Positions 39,488 through 48,511 of a DNA stretch of 64,000 nt are shown here, one piece after another; positions within the stretch are counted from its first letter, which is position 1; the number at the start of each line of letters is the position of its first letter. The stretch comes from Symsagittifera roscoffensis (taxonomy: Eukaryota; Xenacoelomorpha; Acoela; Convolutidae): the NCBI RefSeq assembly GCF_963678635.1, contig NC_087068.1:20314914-20378913 (forward strand), read 5' to 3'. Both the position numbers and the translations under genes were made by a program. The notes below the pieces were generated by a model. The model searched no databases and was not told the DNA's origin. It saw only the letters and a program-made list of their open reading frames with translations.

Positions 39488-41411
39488 AAACTTTGTGAAA
39501 GGACCGGCAAACCTCTTTACCCAAGCGTTGGCAGATTTGAGATTGGATGGACTCCTGACTCTGATTGCCATGACCTACGGTCGACTGGGTGACTTGCTTG
39601 TGCTGTTGCGTTACCCTGAACAACTACAGGGACCCAGTCGTGAGTTCAATGCACAGTTGGAAACCGCCTCGCTCAAGAAGATGAAAGACTGGAGGACTCT
39701 CCTGCTTCAATACCTCTTGCAACAGAACAGAAGCGTCACGGGAGAAGACAAGGTGGCGACGAACGCAGGCGAATGCAAGCAGTATTGTGGCATGCCCTTA
39801 CTGACGGACTTGGCTGTCATGATGCGGATTGATCCGTTGGCTCTGGTCCACGGGCTGAGGGAATTCGTCACAGTGGTGTATGGACCGGTGATGTCTTTTG
39901 CGTTCCCGGATGTGCAAGTTAAAGCGTACAGGAATTCGGTGTTGTACGTCAATCTGGTCTCAGTCGTGGATTGTTCCGTGCTGAATTGGGTAGAGCAGAG
40001 TGAACTGAGAAGGCTGGCTAGCGACGATAGGCTGTTCGGAAGAATAGCAGAGCCAGGCTGGGTGTTGATGGACTTCAACAACCACTTCAAGTGCCGAATG
40101 GGCCGTGAGGATCTGTCCCACATCCAGTTTAACCCAAAACTTTGGAATTTGAGACCAGTGGTGAAAGATACAGGAGAGGCTGTGGGAGTACCTCAATTGC
40201 CAGGAGCCTACACACATGCGAAAAAGAATCAGCAAACATGGCTTCCTGGGTCCAGGCCGCTGCCGGACCAATGCCCTCGATATCCACCGATAAGGAGGAT
40301 GTTGTTGGGAGTCACATCTCCCATCATTGCCCCTCGCATCGGAGCAGCTCGTGATGCAGAAAAGAGAATGTTGAAGTGGAGTGAAGGGATGGAGCCGCGC
40401 TTCATCGGCTGGAATGTGGCAGCCGCGCACACATTCGACTTCTCATTTCCTGATGCTTGGAGTAGGAAGAAGATCAAGGCATTACCTTCCAGGAGACCAG
40501 AGGTCTCGGCCGAAATGTGGAACGAAGTGTATTCTCCCACGGATGACTTATCAAGACTGAAGTGGTCAGGAGAAGTGAAGGTAGTGATGATGGAAGTGGC
40601 AAAGGAGAGCAGTGGGGGCTCATATATAACGATAGAAGACCTGGCTCCACATGGCGAAGAGTTAGTAGAATTCCTGGTGGATGGTGAATTGTTTTATCAC
40701 GCAGGAGACATGACCGTACCGGCTCGGCCGGATTCGGGCACAGACGCACGACAAGGACCCTCGGGACCCAAGCCGAAGCCTGATGCGGATGACGATGAAT
40801 TGATTGATCAGGACGATAATGATGACGAGACCGGAAATAAGACTGAAAAACCGGGAGAGACCGATCTAGGAGCGTTGGAGAGGGACTTGCTAGAATACCG
40901 GTTCAGTGAAGACGACGATGGGGAAGTCGATGGGAGTTTATTGCTGATGGCACCATCGTCCTTCATGTCTCCTACAAAGGAGGCGTCGGCCGATCTATCT
41001 CCGATGGACCCAATAAGCCAGGCTAGAGAGTGCCGAAGCAGGGATCCGCAGAGACTGCTTCATGAATCACCGAGGAGGAGGAAAATCGAAGAGTCGATGA
41101 AGATATCATTCCTCAGTACGTTACCAGAAGAGGAATGGGAAAGATATCAAATGGAACTGGAAGGCAAGACAGGAGCAACCTGGAGCCGAGTGAACTTCAT
41201 GGAAAAATCATGGGACGTGATACGACGATATGGGACACAATCCATAATGAAGGTGGGATTGAATCAACCCATCATGCGTGAGGTCCTGGAGAAAATAGTG
41301 AACTCCATGGAGTCGGATGTTCTGACCGAGTCAGTTACAGAAGACAGTGCCGATGATCAGCAGGGCACAAAGAAGTTAAGTTACTTGTTAGACGAGCCAA
41401 AAAAGGGCTGA
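39441..41411 (+). CDS. ORF-I C-part, shifted frame
   Basis: Open from about 39441 (TTG, not a real start) for 656 codons. Element B reads through the corresponding position in a single frame. Alignment places one extra T in element A near 39437, so this is the C-terminal third of ORF-I and not a separate gene. Conserved blocks shared with B are VTFG.E.FVKGP, LRLDGLLTLIA, YLL.QNR, DPLAL, FAFPDV, YGTQSI.KVGLN and P.MREVL. Residues about 420-480 are strongly acidic (DADDDELIDQDDNDDETG). It ends at TGA 41409-41411. No family recognised. Confidence 0.7.
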   Translation: MSIGLVLALYVTFGHENFVKGPANLFTQALADLRLDGLLTLIAMTYGRLGDLLVLLRYPEQLQGPSREFNAQLETASLKKMKDWRTLLLQYLLQQNRSVTGEDKVATNAGECKQYCGMPLLTDLAVMMRIDPLALVHGLREFVTVVYGPVMSFAFPDVQVKAYRNSVLYVNLVSVVDCSVLNWVEQSELRRLASDDRLFGRIAEPGWVLMDFNNHFKCRMGREDLSHIQFNPKLWNLRPVVKDTGEAVGVPQLPGAYTHAKKNQQTWLPGSRPLPDQCPRYPPIRRMLLGVTSPIIAPRIGAARDAEKRMLKWSEGMEPRFIGWNVAAAHTFDFSFPDAWSRKKIKALPSRRPEVSAEMWNEVYSPTDDLSRLKWSGEVKVVMMEVAKESSGGSYITIEDLAPHGEELVEFLVDGELFYHAGDMTVPARPDSGTDARQGPSGPKPKPDADDDELIDQDDNDDETGNKTEKPGETDLGALERDLLEYRFSEDDDGEVDGSLLLMAPSSFMSPTKEASADLSPMDPISQARECRSRDPQRLLHESPRRRKIEESMKISFLSTLPEEEWERYQMELEGKTGATWSRVNFMEKSWDVIRRYGTQSIMKVGLNQPIMREVLEKIVNSMESDVLTESVTEDSADDQQGTKKLSYLLDEPKKG

Positions 41412-41443
41412 AGAGACTGAAAGGAAAGACAGGGAGTCGAGTC

Positions 41444-42913
41444 GTGAACCAGAGGGTGGTGAAGTCAAAAGCCAATACCGTGGTGACCTCTCTGATTAGT
41501 ACGGGTCGGTCAGGCGAGAGCGGGCAAGGAGATGGTGCGACACCAGCCGGGGGAGACAAAGAAAACCTGATACCCCCTATGCTCTTGGCAGGTCTGACCA
41601 TAACCGCCACGAGATCGAAGAAGATGGCGCGAACCCTGGCAGACACTAAGTTAGAAATGGAAATCCTCAGTCAATGTGGATCTGGTGGACTTGAAGATTA
41701 TAGGCCCTCGCGAATCAACATGGCCAAGTTGAAACTGGAAGGACAACTCGACGTGGTCGAGTACAGTCGAATAACTGTGCCGGAATCGGTCCATATGGGA
41801 GATCCGTCAGGGGGTTATGTGGAGATGTTGAAAGCGAGGAACTCCGCGAGAGGGCACCTGATGGCTTGGAGCGAGAAGCGAGTCATGCAGGAATATCTGA
41901 AAGAGCTCACGGAGAATTCGAACTTGAATCGAAAAGAATACGGAACGGTAATGTCCTCTGAAGCGAACGAAGTCGGATTGGAAAAATTGCTAGAAATCTC
42001 CTGGAGGGCGGCCCTCCAGAGATACTTCGACGAGGCGATGCATGCACCTGCTACGGTGGCGGCATACCTGGCTCATCCTTGCGTGAGAACTGATCTGCAA
42101 GTACGGTTGGCTTGGTGCTTGATGCGCATCAAGAGAGCGGAGTATGAAGCCAGTAATGATTCGAAATCACGGGAACAGGAACTGGAGTTGATGGAAGCTC
42201 TGCGAGCGTTGATTTCGAAAGACGATTCTGCGATAGCATGGGCTAAGCGTAAGGATGCCCTTTGCTTTGTCAGGTTCGTGGTGGATCGTATCCCCACTCC
42301 TGTTTTGGGAGAATGCATAAAGATCATTCGGCAAAAGGGAGTTGATTGTGAAAGGAATTTCCTTAGGGCACTCCTGGAACTATATCAGGACATGCCATTG
42401 ACTGTGCCAAGCAAGGAGTCGAGTGATATGGAAAGCTATCGCAAGTTGGAAGAGGTGAGAAGATATTCCAATAAAGAATTGAAAGTGAGCCGAGAGTTGA
42501 TTGAAGCGGTCAGAGGACAAAAAGAGTTTGCAACATTAGGGAAACTGAAGTCGTTCCAATATGTGTCTGGCATACCGGGGATGGCGTATAATCCCTTCGT
42601 GAATGAAGAAGCCAGGGAAGCGTACTTCGACTATGAGCAAGTCATAGTACTCAATTTCTGGGTCGAACGTATTAAAGAAACTGGGATGCTGATGGTGGAA
42701 CAACCCAAGCTGGGAATTATTTTGGAAGAACGAGTGGTCGAACCCTCGGTTCCCGAGCTAAAGGGGCAAGTGAGTTTTGATTGTGGTTCTTGGGACGGTC
42801 CCTTGAAAACCAGTCTAGTGACGATGTGGGAACTCATGAAGCATTCTTGGTGCCCTCATCCTAATGCCGGTTTAATCTGGGACATGACGGCGGATATCAC
42901 GTTATCACGTTAG
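41444..42913 (+). CDS. ORF-II N-part: unknown accessory protein
   Basis: The 489-codon frame first offers a GTG at 41444 and is open from a few codons after the ORF-I stop. No convincing ATG lies near its 5' end, so it may be expressed by recoding from ORF-I. Blocks shared with element B are EYNRLTV/EYSRITV, LLxARNSARG, DLQVRLAWCLM, WAKRKDALCFVRF, YVSGIPGMAYNPF, FDYEQV and SWCPHPNAG. It is mostly helical-looking with no motif I know. It ends at TAG 42911-42913, created by an 8-bp tandem duplication (42896-42911). In element B this region runs directly into the next part. Confidence 0.68.
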   Translation: MNQRVVKSKANTVVTSLISTGRSGESGQGDGATPAGGDKENLIPPMLLAGLTITATRSKKMARTLADTKLEMEILSQCGSGGLEDYRPSRINMAKLKLEGQLDVVEYSRITVPESVHMGDPSGGYVEMLKARNSARGHLMAWSEKRVMQEYLKELTENSNLNRKEYGTVMSSEANEVGLEKLLEISWRAALQRYFDEAMHAPATVAAYLAHPCVRTDLQVRLAWCLMRIKRAEYEASNDSKSREQELELMEALRALISKDDSAIAWAKRKDALCFVRFVVDRIPTPVLGECIKIIRQKGVDCERNFLRALLELYQDMPLTVPSKESSDMESYRKLEEVRRYSNKELKVSRELIEAVRGQKEFATLGKLKSFQYVSGIPGMAYNPFVNEEAREAYFDYEQVIVLNFWVERIKETGMLMVEQPKLGIILEERVVEPSVPELKGQVSFDCGSWDGPLKTSLVTMWELMKHSWCPHPNAGLIWDMTADITLSR

Positions 42914-42948
42914 ACCTAGATGATGACGCGAGTTTACATGATCCGGCC

Positions 42949-44592
42949 ATGATACACCATCTGCTGGCCATGAAGTCGACGAAGCGGAAGAGCAATCCAT
43001 CCACGGAGCTGCCTGAGGAAAGTCCATCGAGCGATTGGTTGAAGCAAGGCACATGCTTGGCTCAACAAAGTAGGATGGAAGGGCATGTTTGCAACTTGGG
43101 ACACTGCCTGATTACGCTGAGCGAGCAGCATCGACAACTGGCACGATTGTACGGAAGATTGAGCATGTCAGATAAGAGTGCCATGGAGTTGGTCGCAGAC
43201 TGCCATGCGTTGACAGACGTAAACTTGATCACAGCCCTGGGATTTTGTAGCATGACGAGTTCGATAGAATCGCTTGAGCGCCTAGAGCGTGCCCATGAGC
43301 TAGTGACGTCCCTCAGCGTGGAGATATTCCCTGGAGCGTTACAGACAGAGCAGAAGATTGGGGGCTGGCGAGAAGCTCTAGAAAATGAAATGAATCTGAA
43401 GGATAGTGAAGCCTATCACAGACCTACTGAGTCGAAATATATGGTGGGTTCAAGCTCCGCGCCATACTGTAATCGCAAGTATCCTACGCACATGGTGGTA
43501 ATGGATGCGAGGACGCAACAAGTATTGGTTGACCAACTTTTCTCTGTGCCAAAGTGCGTGAGGTTGGCCAGAATGTCGGAAAGGTCATATGACTTGTTGG
43601 CAAAGATCTTTCGGGCAGTCCCGAAGAGATCCGAAGGCGAGTTGCAAGACGTTGTGGGTGAAGAGTTCATGAGACTGAACGAAGGTAACGTGAGTGAGTT
43701 CCAGAAACAGAAAGCGAGTGGAGCGTTACCCACTGAATTCCCCACCAAAGAAGAAAAAGACGATTTACATAGAATTCTGATGGAAGTGGAACCGTTGCTG
43801 GGAGCCTCAGGGTATCGGACCCGAAGGAACATAGTGAGAACCCATGGGGAGTATCCTTGCCACTGCTTGGTGCAGACGTTGTGGTACCCCAAACGCGGGA
43901 ATCTGATGCTAGTATGGGACGTGGAGGAGTTGTACTCTACGGGGTTGCCCGATCAGAATCAACAAGTGTCAATCGTGGTGGTTAGCGCCATGCTAGCAGT
44001 GAGATGGCTGGAGGCAAACGCGGACACAAGTCAGCAGGAGACGGCCGTGCCGACTCCTGAACAGCTGAGCAACGTAAAAATGAGTCGTGAATTGGATCTT
44101 TTCAGAACCACCTGCAAGGTTCTGAGGATACCTAAAGCCATTGAAAGAATATGGTCAAGGCAAAGATTGATGCCTTGGTTCCGTGCAGTGATGACATCAT
44201 GGATGTATGAACGCGCGAAGCGTCACATGTCAAGGAACACGGAAGCCTATCAATCTTTCCAGCTAGATATAGGACCAGGAGCCTATAAGAGAGCATTCTT
44301 GACGCACAGAAACGCGGTCACCACAGCGGTGAAGCGGGTAGCTGGAACGCCTTGTGTTACTGAAGAGGAGAAGAAAGAGGTCTTAAGAGCTGACCTTGAA
44401 CGAAACGTGAGCCTATGTCTTCACAACAGCTTTTGCAGGAACCGGGAGCAGAAGGTGAATGTGGACTTGCTACCTTGCTGCAAACCGAGGCTGTTGGAAC
44501 AGGAGAGTTGGGGCACGGCCCGCAACTCGATGGACATGCTGGAGAAAGTGTTGGAAGACAGCGAAGATCAAGATGGAGAAGTGATGGAATGA
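42949..44592 (+). CDS. ORF-II C-part, shifted frame
   Basis: 547 codons. This is the continuation of ORF-II after the 8-bp duplication. Cys/His positions conserved with element B (EGHVC, EYPCHCL or EFPCHCL, NSFCRN, LPCC) suggest metal binding or disulphides, but I recognise no fold. Other shared blocks are LVADCHALTDVNLITALGF, SVEIFPGxLQTEQK, FSVPKCVRLxRMS, EVEPLL and THRNAVTTAVKR. A C-terminal basic-helical segment ends the protein at TGA 44590-44592. Confidence 0.68.
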   Translation: MIHHLLAMKSTKRKSNPSTELPEESPSSDWLKQGTCLAQQSRMEGHVCNLGHCLITLSEQHRQLARLYGRLSMSDKSAMELVADCHALTDVNLITALGFCSMTSSIESLERLERAHELVTSLSVEIFPGALQTEQKIGGWREALENEMNLKDSEAYHRPTESKYMVGSSSAPYCNRKYPTHMVVMDARTQQVLVDQLFSVPKCVRLARMSERSYDLLAKIFRAVPKRSEGELQDVVGEEFMRLNEGNVSEFQKQKASGALPTEFPTKEEKDDLHRILMEVEPLLGASGYRTRRNIVRTHGEYPCHCLVQTLWYPKRGNLMLVWDVEELYSTGLPDQNQQVSIVVVSAMLAVRWLEANADTSQQETAVPTPEQLSNVKMSRELDLFRTTCKVLRIPKAIERIWSRQRLMPWFRAVMTSWMYERAKRHMSRNTEAYQSFQLDIGPGAYKRAFLTHRNAVTTAVKRVAGTPCVTEEEKKEVLRADLERNVSLCLHNSFCRNREQKVNVDLLPCCKPRLLEQESWGTARNSMDMLEKVLEDSEDQDGEVME

Positions 44593-45322
44593 AGATGACC
44601 AAAGAAGAGAAGAGAAGGAGAGAAAACTTGATTGTATTTGTGTGCTAAAACTTAAGCCAATCAACCAAGTTTTGATTATTGAACTTGTGAAACTTTTTGT
44701 TTTGATTTAGTTTGGTCAGACCAAACTATAATGTTGCAATTGTTAAAATTGTTGAAATTATTGATTTTAGTTACTATTATCTATGTATGTATATGAGGAA
44801 CCTAGGTGAGTATATTTACCTATTTATTCACGACTGAAGTTTTTAACCTGTGTAAGACACAAATTCACTGTGTGGCGACATGGCAAGTTTGAGTAAACTC
44901 GCTCTGGAAGGGTGGGTAACTCAAGAACTTTCCTAGCCACAGAGTTCTTAGTTTTAATATTGAAAGGACCGCATAAATGACTGATTATACTTGGTGAGTG
45001 AAGTTAAGTTAATTTTAACGGGTGCGTGGCCGTGCCACGTCCCACTTTTTAATCACAAAGAGCGAAAAGAAGTTTTATGGCAAGACGACGTAAGTAGTCA
45101 GAAAAGAAATTTTATCTAGGACACTCCTCATGGTGCAAATTTTGTGAAAATGTTGAAAGGCAGTGAGATGTAGTACGATGCCATTTGTGAACACGTAGTG
45201 AGTTGAGGTGGAGTAGATAAATTTCAATTTCTTATGCAATTTGTAAGATTGATTACAGAAAACTGGATAACTACTTGACGATAACCCGGTGTTATGCGAT
45301 CAATAGGGACATTGATGGAGAC
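44593..45322 (+). other. Element A 3' untranslated region
   Basis: No long frame. A perfect small hairpin, TAGTTTGGT-CAG-ACCAAACTA, lies at 44709-44729. Nothing else recognised. Confidence 0.6.
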
Positions 45323-45336
45323 TTGTCCGGGGAGTA
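45323..45336 (+). promoter_or_regulatory. Terminal polypurine tract
   Basis: TTGTCCGGGGAGTA abuts the 3' LTR (TGTGCC from 45337). The same sequence, reversed, abuts the element-B 3' LTR (48499-48511). The TA before TGTGCC is absent at the 5' LTR, as expected if two terminal bases are trimmed at integration. Confidence 0.78.
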
Positions 45337-46211
45337 TGTGCCATTCTGCCAGATGACACAGCACAACCTTCCAGCGACGTAAAAAAGGACGGCTAAAGGC
45401 CTTATGAACAAAAAAGGGTTGCGAAGGAGGGTCAGAATGTTCTGGAATTTTTAATTTTAAAATTTCGATTGAAAAGTGAACATTTCTGAGAAATAGAAAA
45501 AAGACGGCCATTTTGAATAAAAAAGACGAGAGGAAAACAACGACAGATATTGTGAAGAACAGTCGTATCAGAGACGGAAAAATACGAAGCCTCTTATCGT
45601 GGCGATAACACACGATAAGAACCTTAGCGACGGAAATTTGTGGAGAAGGAGGCTTCAGTGGGGGAAGAAATATACCACGGGACCCTCCCGGGACACGAAA
45701 TATAAGAGAGTTTTATCTCAAGAATATTACGGGAGCGGAGGCTTGGTCCCCCAGAGACTGTCTATGTGAAGGGACTGTATAGACTGACTGTATAGCTGCT
45801 ATAATGTCATAGATCTTAATTAACACCGTTATTGTTTAATATTTCAGAGTATGAGTAGCTAGAAAAAGGAAAGGGTCAATCCATCTCCAATGGATTTAAT
45901 ATAGAACTGTCACACAAAAACATATTAAAATAGGTTGTTTGAGCCGTGTTTTTAATGACAATCATGTAGTCTGAGGATCCGAGACTCAGCTATGTGGTTG
46001 TGTTCGCATGTAAACGAAAGCTGATCAAAAGTCGTTTGACTGATGGCCTAAAAATGGTAGCTTTTTGCTTTGCCCTAAACAGACCAGAAAATCAACTGGC
46101 AAGGTCGAGACGGTAAAAAACGAGTAGGATTAAGGTAACTGACGCCTGCCAGTCGTTAATAGGTACTTTTTCTACGCTCCGTCGCTGTGTAGTATTTGGG
46201 CGAATGTTACA
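45337..46211 (+). repeat. Element A 3' LTR
   Basis: 875 bp, TGTGCC...GTTACA, homologous to 13022-13899 with roughly a dozen substitutions and small indels. The hairpin is at 45879-45897. It is followed by the target duplication AAC and resumption of the LINE frame. Confidence 0.92.
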
Positions 46212-47252
46212 AACGTGAAATTGGATGATAACCAGTTTATACAAGCAGTTCTCCCGGCTGCCAAAGGTGGCTTGGGCGTTTCTTCCGCTCGTCTGCTCGC
46301 TTTACCCGCTTTCTTAGCCTCAGCAGTAGGAGCGAAAGATGCCTTGAGCGAAATCTTTGGTTTGGAGCATGTGGATGGAACCTATGATGATGCGCTTAAA
46401 CGGTGGTTTGAACTTGGAAAAATTGAAATGGCTCCGGAAAATGAAATCCAAAAAAATTGGAGGGAGCCAATTTTTGACAGCGAAATTGCACACTTGATTT
46501 TACGACTCGAACCAACGGACGTGAAAAGGTTCAACGCGTTCCAAGTTAGATTTGGCTCCCAATGGTTGAACGTCATCTCGTGCAAAAATTTAAGGTTAAA
46601 ACTGTCGAACCAACAACTCAGAATTGCAATAGGACTTCGATCAGGATCAAAACTATGCGAAAAGCATAAATGCGTGTGCGGAAAAGACGTTACCGAGGAT
46701 GGTTGGCATGGTCTTCCTTGCCTCAAAAGTGCAGGGAGATTCTCTAGGCATTCAAACTTGAATGCCCTAATAAAGCAGAGTCTATCATCTACTCACATTC
46801 CGTCTGTTTCAGAACCACGACACCTCTACAGGACCGATCAGAAGCGACCAGACGGTTTGGCGCTCGTTCCATGGGCTGATGGTAAGCAGCTCCTGTGGGA
46901 TGTAACGGTAGTAGACTCCTTACCTCCTTGTAGGGTTAATGCCGGGTCTGTTTGTAACCCTGGTACGGCTGCCGCTGAAGCGGAAGAGCGAAAAATTGAC
47001 AAGTATAAAGATCTTGTAAATGATGGATATCTTTTTCAACCGTTAGCTTTTGAAATTCAGGGCGCGGCCGGCCCCAGTACAGAAGTTTTTTTGAGCAAGC
47101 TTTGTGAGAACCTAAGCATATGCACTGAAGAACCCAGAGCAGGCAGCTTTTTAAAACAGAGAATCTCCCTGGCAATACAGATAGCGAACGCCGCTTGCGT
47201 ACTCGGAACAATAAATGACAAAATAACTTTCGACGAAATTTTTTATTTGTAA
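46212..47252 (+). pseudogene. LINE ORF2 C-terminal part with zinc-knuckle and PD-(D/E)xK-like nuclease
   Basis: The frame is open from 46212 and continues from the AAC codon of fragment 2: VKLDDNQFIQAVLPAAKGGLGV, ending the RT. After a 150-residue helical region comes a Cys/His cluster (CEKHKCVCGKDVTEDGWHGLPC). Then comes a block typical of restriction-like nucleases in LINEs: KRPDGLALVPW (PD) and LLWDVTVVDS. The C-terminal tail has QRISLAIQIANAACVLG. The 345-codon piece is intact to TAA at 47250-47252, but the gene is dead because of its truncation, frameshift, stop and two insertions. Confidence 0.82.
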
Positions 47253-47478
47253 CACTTGTATATTATATTATCTCGTGTCGAGTTGCGTGTTCTTATTGCA
47301 GAAACGTAACCCGTGTCGATTTTAATTGAAAAGGACTCAAACACTTGTCATCTTCTTTTATCATTATCAATTCCATATCTAGAAAATTCTAAGGATTTTG
47401 ACAGTAATACATGATGAAGGGACTCCTGACTGTAACCTCGGTTACTATGATACTTTTGACCTTCTGATTATTACTATA
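47253..47478 (+). other. LINE 3' UTR
   Basis: 226 nt from the LINE stop to the target duplication at 47479. AT-rich, with no poly(A) tail and no further frame. Confidence 0.7.
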
Positions 47479-47594
47479 AACCACATAGCTGAGTCTCGGA
47501 TCCTCAGACTACGTGAGTGCTATTAAAAACACTGCTCGAATACCCTATTTTAAAATGTTTTTGGTGGCAGTTCTATATTAAATCCATTGGCGAT
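47479..47594 (-). repeat. Family-A LTR (part 2)
   Basis: This continues the LTR of 12202-12424 after the LINE. AACCACATAGCTGAGTCTCGG matches the reverse complement of 45985-46005, and the sequence follows the A LTR to ATCCATTGG near 47590. It is then cut by the family-B LTR end. The rest of this LTR is not seen in the window. Confidence 0.8.
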
Positions 47595-48497
47595 TGTAAC
47601 ATTCGCCCGGAAGTACATATCGACGGAAAATAAAGCTGGGTTCTCAGACGACTGGCCAACGTCTAAACAGAATTCTTCATGCTTTTCACCGTCTCTACCA
47701 AGTCAGTTCTTTTGGTGATCTTTTCAACATCTGGTCGACAAAATTGTTACTGTTCTCCGGCTTCGACCAGAACGCTCAAATTAACTTAATTACACGCAGA
47801 ATTAGTGAGCTCATGGCTGGGTCTCAGTATCCCCAGACCACGAGGTCACTCCTAAAATCAGGGATACTAATACTATTATATTACTTCTGTTTTTGATCAG
47901 TAGATAAAAATCATCATCTCCATCGAAGATGGATCAACCCTTTCCCCCAACTCCTAGCTTCTTATCCTCGTAAAATGAAATCAGATGTTAATTAAATTCA
48001 ATTCAGGACATAATAGGGAAGCTAAAAGTTTGTATAAAATGGTATGAGTTCTAGTCCCGAGACCCCTCCAGATTCTTGAATCCGGGGAAATAAGACCCTT
48101 GTCTTCCTTCCGGAAGGCTGGTTTTCCACCCTTCACCGTTGTTTGCAACGGCCTTGCAACTATTGTAGCGACACAATAGTTGCAACTTGGAGCGGTCTCT
48201 GCTACTTCTGTTTTTTTTTCGATTATGATTCTCAATTTTCTCGTTGTTGTCGTCGTCGCAACTATCGTTGTTGTGTGTCTATTTTGGTTTTTTCTAAAAT
48301 GGTAGTTTTTGACGTTTCTCAGAATTATTACGTCATCATTTCGAATTTTTAAAATATAGGAATTTCCGAATCCTTCAGCCTTCACGATTTGTCCAATCGT
48401 CTGAATAACGCTCTTAATCCTTCCAAACCGCCAATTCGGAAGGTTCGCTGATAAAAACTCGAAACTGCATTTTCGTCCATTCTGGTCGAATGTCACA
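47595..48497 (-). repeat. Element B 3' LTR
   Basis: 903 bp. On the minus strand it reads TGTGACATTCGACCAG...CGGGCGAATGTTACA. It carries the conserved hairpin near 47914-47934. Only the termini, the hairpin neighbourhood and a downstream CCTG-plus-T-run segment are recognisably shared with the A LTR. Confidence 0.88.
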
Positions 48498-48498
48498 A

Positions 48499-48511
48499 AC
48501 TCCCCGGACAA
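48499..48511 (-). promoter_or_regulatory. Element B polypurine tract
   Basis: The minus strand reads TTGTCCGGGGAGT directly before the LTR, the same 13 nt as in element A. Confidence 0.78.

Larger units (their letters stand above)
13022..46211 (+). mobile_element. Element A: giant Ty3/gypsy-type LTR retrotransposon with large accessory gene block
   Basis: This is a complete LTR-to-LTR element. Direct repeats of about 877 bp (13022-13899 and 45337-46211) begin TGTGCC and end GTTACA. They are bounded by the 3-bp target duplication AAC (13019-13021 and 46212-46214) within an otherwise continuous LINE frame. The internal order is primer-binding site, structured leader, gag, zinc-knuckle ORF, PR-RT-RNase H, integrase, macro domain, ORF-I, ORF-II, polypurine tract. 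An internal tandem duplication (13931-22686 and 22687-31471) repeats leader to RNase H, so the ancestral length was about 24.4 kb. The LTRs differ at roughly a dozen sites plus a few small indels (about 1-1.5%), so insertion was recent. Frameshifts and stops (22471/31256, 33539, about 39437, 42896-42911) make this copy unlikely to be autonomous. Confidence 0.92.
12425..47478 (+). mobile_element. Non-LTR retrotransposon (LINE), 5'-truncated, hosting two younger insertions
   Basis: The LINE occupies 12425-12701, 12875-13021 and 46212-47478; everything between is younger insertion. An 11-bp target duplication, AACCACATAGC, flanks it (12414-12424 and 47479-47489) and lies inside a family-A LTR, which proves the order of events. 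The copy starts mid-reverse transcriptase (5' truncation, typical of target-primed insertion) and ends with a 226-nt 3' UTR. There is no long poly(A) tail. Confidence 0.85.

Noticed and set aside
39441-41411. Treating the four large 3' frames of element A as four separate genes
   Set aside because: Element B is continuous where A is broken at two of the boundaries, and the causal one-base and 8-bp changes can be seen.
48143-48352. Short plus-strand frame in the element-B LTR
   Set aside because: Low-complexity Phe/Cys-rich translation inside an LTR.
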